Source: Betaproteobacteria bacterium
GTDB taxonomy: Bacteria > Pseudomonadota > Gammaproteobacteria > Burkholderiales > SG8-39
Reading direction: 5' to 3'
DNA: 12,954 nt
NCBI GenBank assembly: GCA_019509895.1
Contig: JAEKLK010000192.1
Location: 1-12,954 of the forward strand
Shown here: positions 9,229-12,954 of the stretch, in pieces
How the letters are laid out: each line of letters starts with the position of its first letter
Position numbering within the stretch: position 1 is the stretch's first letter
Translations under genes and position numbers: made by a program
The notes under the pieces: generated by a model
Databases searched by the model: none
What the model saw: the letters and a program-made list of their open reading frames with translations, nothing else
What the model was told of the DNA's origin: nothing

Positions 9229-9528
9229 ATGGCGAAGAAAAAAGCGAAAAAAGGCGGAAAGAAAAAGAAGAAGAAGAAAGCATCAGGAAAAAAGAAGAGA
9301 GCATTAAGAAAAGCGGGTAACAAAAAGGCGGCAGCAAAGAAATCCGCCAACAAGAAGAAGAAGGCGGGAAAGAAGAAAAAGGCCACCAAAGCCGCCACAC
9401 CCACGGCCAGCACGGCGGAACCGTCGACGTCTGTATCTGCAGCGTCGACGGAAGCTGCGACACCCAGCGCGCGACCCGCGCTGAATCCAGCAGCCGCTTG
9501 GCCCTTCCCGACGGGTTCCCGGCCGTAA
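9229..9528 (+). CDS. lysine-rich histone H1-like protein
   Basis: The product is 99 residues. Residues 1-57 are almost only K, A, G, S, R and N, with K runs up to seven long. Residues 58-99 are a neutral Thr/Ser/Ala/Pro tail (TPTASTAEPSTSVSAAS). This matches the bacterial H1/Hc1-like, KKAAKK-rich class of nucleoid-associated proteins that bind DNA (or RNA) through unstructured basic tails. The ATG at 9229 has the Shine-Dalgarno AAGGAG (9217-9222); an in-frame ATG at 9214 lies upstream of that site and is less likely. The lysine stretch is a nearly pure A/G tract, very A-rich compared with its GC-rich neighbours. That follows from the amino acids and does not by itself show transfer. The exact role in DNA compaction is inferred. 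Confidence 0.7.
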   Translation: MAKKKAKKGGKKKKKKKASGKKKRALRKAGNKKAAAKKSANKKKKAGKKKKATKAATPTASTAEPSTSVSAASTEAATPSARPALNPAAAWPFPTGSRP

Positions 9529-9538
9529 CGGGAACCCG
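9512..9538 (+). terminator. 10-bp perfect hairpin spanning the stop of the histone-like gene
   Basis: CGGGTTCCCG (9512-9521) and CGGGAACCCG (9529-9538) are perfect inverted repeats around a seven-base loop that contains the TAA stop (9526-9528). No T-run follows, so it is either a Rho-independent-like pause or a 3'-end stabilising hairpin. Confidence 0.5.
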
Positions 9539-9547
9539 GAGGCGGGC

Positions 9548-9563
9548 GGGGACGAAAGTCCCC
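9548..9563 (+). repeat. GAAA-tetraloop hairpin
   Basis: GGGGAC (9548-9553), GAAA (9554-9557), GTCCCC (9558-9563) form a six-pair stem capped by a GNRA-type loop. This suggests structure selected at the RNA level on the plus strand. It is the second of four consecutive hairpins. Confidence 0.5.
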
Positions 9564-9584
9564 TGCAGGCCTTCAAAGCTCAGC

Positions 9585-9632
9585 GGACCGGCATGGGTCC
9601 AATCGGCCCAAGAAACGAGACCCGGCCGGTCC
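9585..9632 (+). repeat. long composite hairpin in the intergenic region
   Basis: GGACCGGC (9585-9592) pairs perfectly with GCCGGTCC (9625-9632). Continuing inward past a two-base and a one-base bulge, GGGTC (9595-9599) pairs with GACCC (9619-9623). The terminal loop of about 19 bases includes TCGGCCCAAGAAACGA. This gives thirteen pairs in all. Confidence 0.45.
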
Positions 9633-9636
9633 GCGA

Positions 9637-9660
9637 GGCTTCCCTGCGAAGCGCCATTTT
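9637..9660 (+). terminator. terminator-like hairpin
   Basis: GCTTC (9638-9642) pairs with GAAGC (9648-9652) around a five-base loop. ATTTT follows at 9656-9660. The stem is short and the T-run modest, so termination is possible but not certain. It would be the 3' end of a transcript carrying the three preceding hairpins. From 9661 to 9746 I see no gene and no further convincing signal. Confidence 0.35.
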
Positions 9661-9746
9661 AGCCGCCGTTGGCGACCGAATCCCTCCATATCGGCGCCGC
9701 TTGTCGCCGTTTCGCAACTCCGCGGCAGGGTGTGCGGATGCGTTAG

Positions 9747-9763
9747 AAGTGATTGACACACTT
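9747..9763. promoter_or_regulatory. inverted repeat over the -35 box (candidate operator)
   Basis: AAGTG (9747-9751) and CACTT (9759-9763) flank exactly the seven bases that carry the -35 hexamer TTGACA. A dimeric repressor bound here would block polymerase. The regulator is unknown, and the arms are only five bases, so chance is possible. Confidence 0.3.
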
Positions 9764-9780
9764 GAGAAAAGTCACATAAC
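9753..9780 (+). promoter_or_regulatory. sigma-70 promoter of the lytic transglycosylase gene
   Basis: A perfect TTGACA (9753-9758), a 16-bp spacer and CATAAC (9775-9780) are seen. Transcription should start near 9787, leaving a leader of about 67 bases. The leader contains a GC-rich fold (CTCAGGGG with CCCCGGAG, about 9812-9829) a little upstream of the Shine-Dalgarno. Confidence 0.6.
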
Positions 9781-9853
9781 GTGGCGCCAACTATTTCCGG
9801 TGACCGCCCGCCTCAGGGGCCCCCCGGAGCCCAACGCAAGGAGGGAGGTTGCT

Positions 9854-10516
9854 ATGGACACATCGCTGGTGCGGCGCGCCTACTTGGGCGCCAAGAGCGT
9901 TCTTGCCCTGGTCGGCCTGGCAGCCCTGGCTGCCTTGGTTATGGTGCCCTTCGAGGGCGAGGTCGCCAAAGCCCTGCCGCTTGGCCATGACCGGTTCTTC
10001 GAGCCGGGAAAGGCCCTTCCGGTCGCCATTACGGCGCCGGTCGAGACGGTGCTCGAGCGCGAGCAGCGCAACCTGACCGAGTTCATTGCCAAGCGCTACC
10101 GGGTGTCGGAAACAGCGGTGGCCGCCTATGTCGCTTCGGCCTACCGCGCCGGCGAACAGCACTCGGTGGACCCGGTCCTCATCCTGTCGATCATGGCGAT
10201 CGAATCACGCTACAACCCAGTGGCCGAAAGTACGGTGGGTGCCAAGGGCCTGATGCAGGTGCTGCCCAAGTACCACCTGGACAAGCTACTGGACCACGGC
10301 GGCGAAGAGGCGCTTCTCGAGCCGGACGTCAACATCCAGGTCGGCACGCAGATCCTGCGCGAATACGAGCGCCGCTTCCGCGACACCGAGACCGCGCTGC
10401 AGATGTACGCCGGCGCCTTCGACGAGCCAAGCGGCGCCTACGCCGCCAAGGTGCTCGCCGAGCGCGCGCGCCTCGAGCCGCTCAGGCAGAAGGCGCGCAA
10501 GCCGCAAAGCGTTTGA
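9854..10516 (+). CDS. membrane-anchored lytic transglycosylase (SLT domain)
   Basis: The 220-residue product cleaves peptidoglycan glycan strands to 1,6-anhydromuropeptides. Residues 1-13 are short and basic, and 15-33 form one hydrophobic helix (SVLALVGLAALAALVMVPF) acting as a membrane anchor or uncleaved signal. The catalytic domain spans about 100-215. The catalytic glutamate is E117 in IMAIESRYNP, followed by the SLT signature GAKGLMQVLP (129-138) and an MYAGAFD motif (184-190). It is short for the family, with no extra substrate-binding domain. The ATG at 9854 is preceded by AGGGAGG (9842-9848). The frame is open 87 codons further upstream, but that part contains the promoter and lacks family similarity. 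Its last 35 bp overlap the convergent aminotransferase gene. Confidence 0.85.
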   Translation: MDTSLVRRAYLGAKSVLALVGLAALAALVMVPFEGEVAKALPLGHDRFFEPGKALPVAITAPVETVLEREQRNLTEFIAKRYRVSETAVAAYVASAYRAGEQHSVDPVLILSIMAIESRYNPVAESTVGAKGLMQVLPKYHLDKLLDHGGEEALLEPDVNIQVGTQILREYERRFRDTETALQMYAGAFDEPSGAYAAKVLAERARLEPLRQKARKPQSV

Positions 10517-11642
10517 TGCGGCGCGCCGCCTCCTCGAGCTCCCCGAGGGCCCGGGTGTAGGCAAAGCGCACGTGGTGCGCGGTGCCATTGGCGCCGAAGT
10601 CGACGCCCGGCGTGGCCGCCACCGCTTCACGCTCCAGCAGCTGAATGCAGTACTCGCGCGCGTCGCGCCCGCAATCGGCGTAAATGTAGAAGGCGCCGTG
10701 CGGCTCGACCGGCACGGCGAGACTGGCCTCCTTCAGCGCTGGCAGCAGGAGATCGCGCCGACGCGCGAACTCGCCGCGGCGACGCTCGAGGATCGCGAGC
10801 GACTCGGGGCTGAACGCGGCGCATGCCGCGTGCTGCGCCGCCGCCGGCGCCGAGATGAAAAGATGCTGCGCCAGCTTCTCGAAGCCGCGCACCGCATGCG
10901 GCGGCAGCACGACCCAGCCGAGCCGCCAGCCGGTCATGCAGAAGTACTTCGAAAAGCTGTTGACCACCACGACCTCGCCCGGCAAACCGAGCGCTGTCCA
11001 CGGCTCCGCGCCGTAGGTGAGTCCCTGGTAGATCTCGTCGACGATTAGGACGCCGCCGCGGCTGGCGATGAACTCGGCGATGCGCGCAAGCTCGGCCCGC
11101 TCGATCAACGTACCGGTCGGATTGGACGGCGAGCCGAGGATCAGGCCCTTGGTACGCCCACCCCAAGCTGCTCGCACCATCGCCGCCGTCGGCTGGAAAT
11201 TATCCGCCGCTGAAACGTCGAGCGCGCGCGCGCGGCCCTCGAAAGCGCGCACGAAATGCCGGTATCCGGGATAGCCGGGATCGGGCACCAGTACCTCGTC
11301 GCCGGCATCGATGTAGAGCGCCGCGACCGTAAGCAGGCCGCCCGAGGCGCCCGCGGTGACGACGACGCACTCCACCGCGACTTGCCTGGCGAAGCGCGCC
11401 GCATAGTGAGCCGCGATCGCCTCGCGCAGCGCCGGCAGGCCGAGGGTGGCGGTATACGCGGTGCGGCCTTCGCGCAGCGCGCGCACGCCGGCTTCGACGA
11501 CCGGCTCGGGCGCCGTGAAATCGGGCTCGCCGATTTCCAGGTGCACGACGTGGCGCCCGGCACGCTCGAGCGCATGCGCGCGCGAGAGGACGTCCATCAC
11601 CTCGAACGGCGTAATTTCCGCTGCACGACGAGCGGTCAGCAC
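10482..11642 (-). CDS. PLP-dependent class I/II aminotransferase
   Basis: A cytoplasmic fold-type I aminotransferase of 386 residues that moves amino groups between an amino acid and a 2-oxo acid. The PLP lysine is K232 (NSFSKYFCMTGWRLG). N174 (SPSNPTG), D202 and Y205 (VDEIYQ) contact the cofactor. GASGG (98-102) is in the phosphate-binding region, and R359 (VRFAY) should bind the substrate carboxylate. The N-terminus (ITPFEVMDVLSRAHALE) and HLEIGEPDF are typical of the aspartate/alanine-type subgroup. Substrate cannot be fixed from sequence alone. The only possible start is GTG at 11642, because an in-frame TAG lies four codons upstream. No Shine-Dalgarno precedes it. Confidence 0.9.
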   Translation of the reverse strand: MLTARRAAEITPFEVMDVLSRAHALERAGRHVVHLEIGEPDFTAPEPVVEAGVRALREGRTAYTATLGLPALREAIAAHYAARFARQVAVECVVVTAGASGGLLTVAALYIDAGDEVLVPDPGYPGYRHFVRAFEGRARALDVSAADNFQPTAAMVRAAWGGRTKGLILGSPSNPTGTLIERAELARIAEFIASRGGVLIVDEIYQGLTYGAEPWTALGLPGEVVVVNSFSKYFCMTGWRLGWVVLPPHAVRGFEKLAQHLFISAPAAAQHAACAAFSPESLAILERRRGEFARRRDLLLPALKEASLAVPVEPHGAFYIYADCGRDAREYCIQLLEREAVAATPGVDFGANGTAHHVRFAYTRALGELEEAARRIKRFAACAPSA

Positions 11643-11648
11643 CGGGTC

Positions 11649-11654
11649 ATTCTA
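11649..11654 (-). promoter_or_regulatory. -10-like element of the aminotransferase gene
   Basis: On the minus strand TAGAAT (five of six matches) is followed by six bases, GACCCG, and then the GTG start. This predicts an mRNA beginning at or almost at the start codon. It is the mirror image of the plus-strand element at 11671-11676. No good -35 is seen. Confidence 0.4.
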
Positions 11655-11668
11655 CGGTCGGGGGCTGC

Positions 11669-11676
11669 TATAGAAT
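11669..11676 (+). promoter_or_regulatory. -10-like element of the malic enzyme gene
   Basis: TATAGAAT contains TAGAAT (11671-11676), six bases (CTTTTC) before the GTG start. A TG dinucleotide at 11666-11667, one base before TATAGA, gives an extended -10 character that could offset the absent -35. Predicted initiation falls at about 11681-11683, so the mRNA would be leaderless. Confidence 0.45.
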
Positions 11677-11682
11677 CTTTTC

Positions 11683-12954
<1,272 letters not shown>

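Noticed and set aside
9132..9463. Minus-strand phenylalanine- and leucine-rich frames that look like membrane proteins
   Set aside because: They are the complement of the poly-lysine tract, whose A/G codons become T/C codons. There is no ribosome site, and the hydrophobicity follows from the repeat.
9529..9660. Known structured RNA (RNase P, SRP RNA, c-di-GMP riboswitch)
   Set aside because: The CGAAAG loop and a few G-rich stretches are superficially similar, but the conserved core motifs of those families are absent.
9593..9853. 87-codon upstream extension of the transglycosylase frame
   Set aside because: It would begin inside a hairpin and run through the TTGACA promoter. The ATG at 9854 has a strong Shine-Dalgarno directly before the membrane anchor.

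Overview
This window looks like chromosomal DNA from a GC-rich betaproteobacterium (Burkholderiales/Nitrosomonadales-like). The evidence is strong GC bias at third codon positions, the order PP0621-family protein / pilS / pilR / ampD, a long class Ia NrdA with two ATP-cones, a lysine-rich histone H1-like protein, and a MaeB-type malic enzyme. I see no insertion sequence, phage gene, CRISPR array, tRNA or rRNA. The region is mostly housekeeping, with its oddities in the intergenic DNA and a few small genes.

Layout. Bases 2-379 (minus) are the N-terminal part of a CgeB-like glycosyltransferase that runs off the left edge. It diverges, across only 23 bp, from a tightly overlapping plus-strand operon: PP0621-family small membrane zinc-ribbon protein (403-654), PilS sensor kinase (654-2252), PilR sigma-54 response regulator (2249-3655) and AmpD amidase (3639-4181). 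The 289 bp that follow hold two NrdR-box-like palindromes, a good sigma-70 promoter and a foldable leader for the ribonucleotide reductase operon: nrdA (4471-7308), an unusual 129-residue protein with GIY-YIG-like landmarks (7305-7694), and nrdB (7701-8813). A DUF2442 protein (8863-9174) and a poly-lysine histone-like protein (9229-9528) follow. Bases 9529-9853 carry no gene but contain a run of strong hairpins and a consensus-like promoter for a membrane-anchored lytic transglycosylase (9854-10516). Its 3' end overlaps by 35 bp that of a convergent class I/II aminotransferase (10482-11642, minus). The aminotransferase diverges, across 40 bp, from a malic enzyme gene (11683 to the right edge, open).

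How the genes work together. PilS/PilR is a membrane sensor and sigma-54 activator pair, classically for type IV pilin. AmpD and the lytic transglycosylase act on peptidoglycan. NrdA/NrdB make dNTPs under probable NrdR control. MaeB and the aminotransferase belong to central carbon and amino-acid metabolism.

Most interesting signals: (i) both divergent gene pairs have a -10-like hexamer 6-8 nt before each start codon and no Shine-Dalgarno, suggesting leaderless or near-leaderless transcription in both directions from a shared mini-promoter; (ii) a GIY-YIG-like ORF embedded between nrdA and nrdB; (iii) a predicted two-stem RNA structure at the very 5' end of the nrdA transcript, in a local cluster of the normally rare CTAG tetranucleotide; (iv) a cluster of four hairpins ending in a terminator-like element downstream of the histone-like gene, a possible small RNA.
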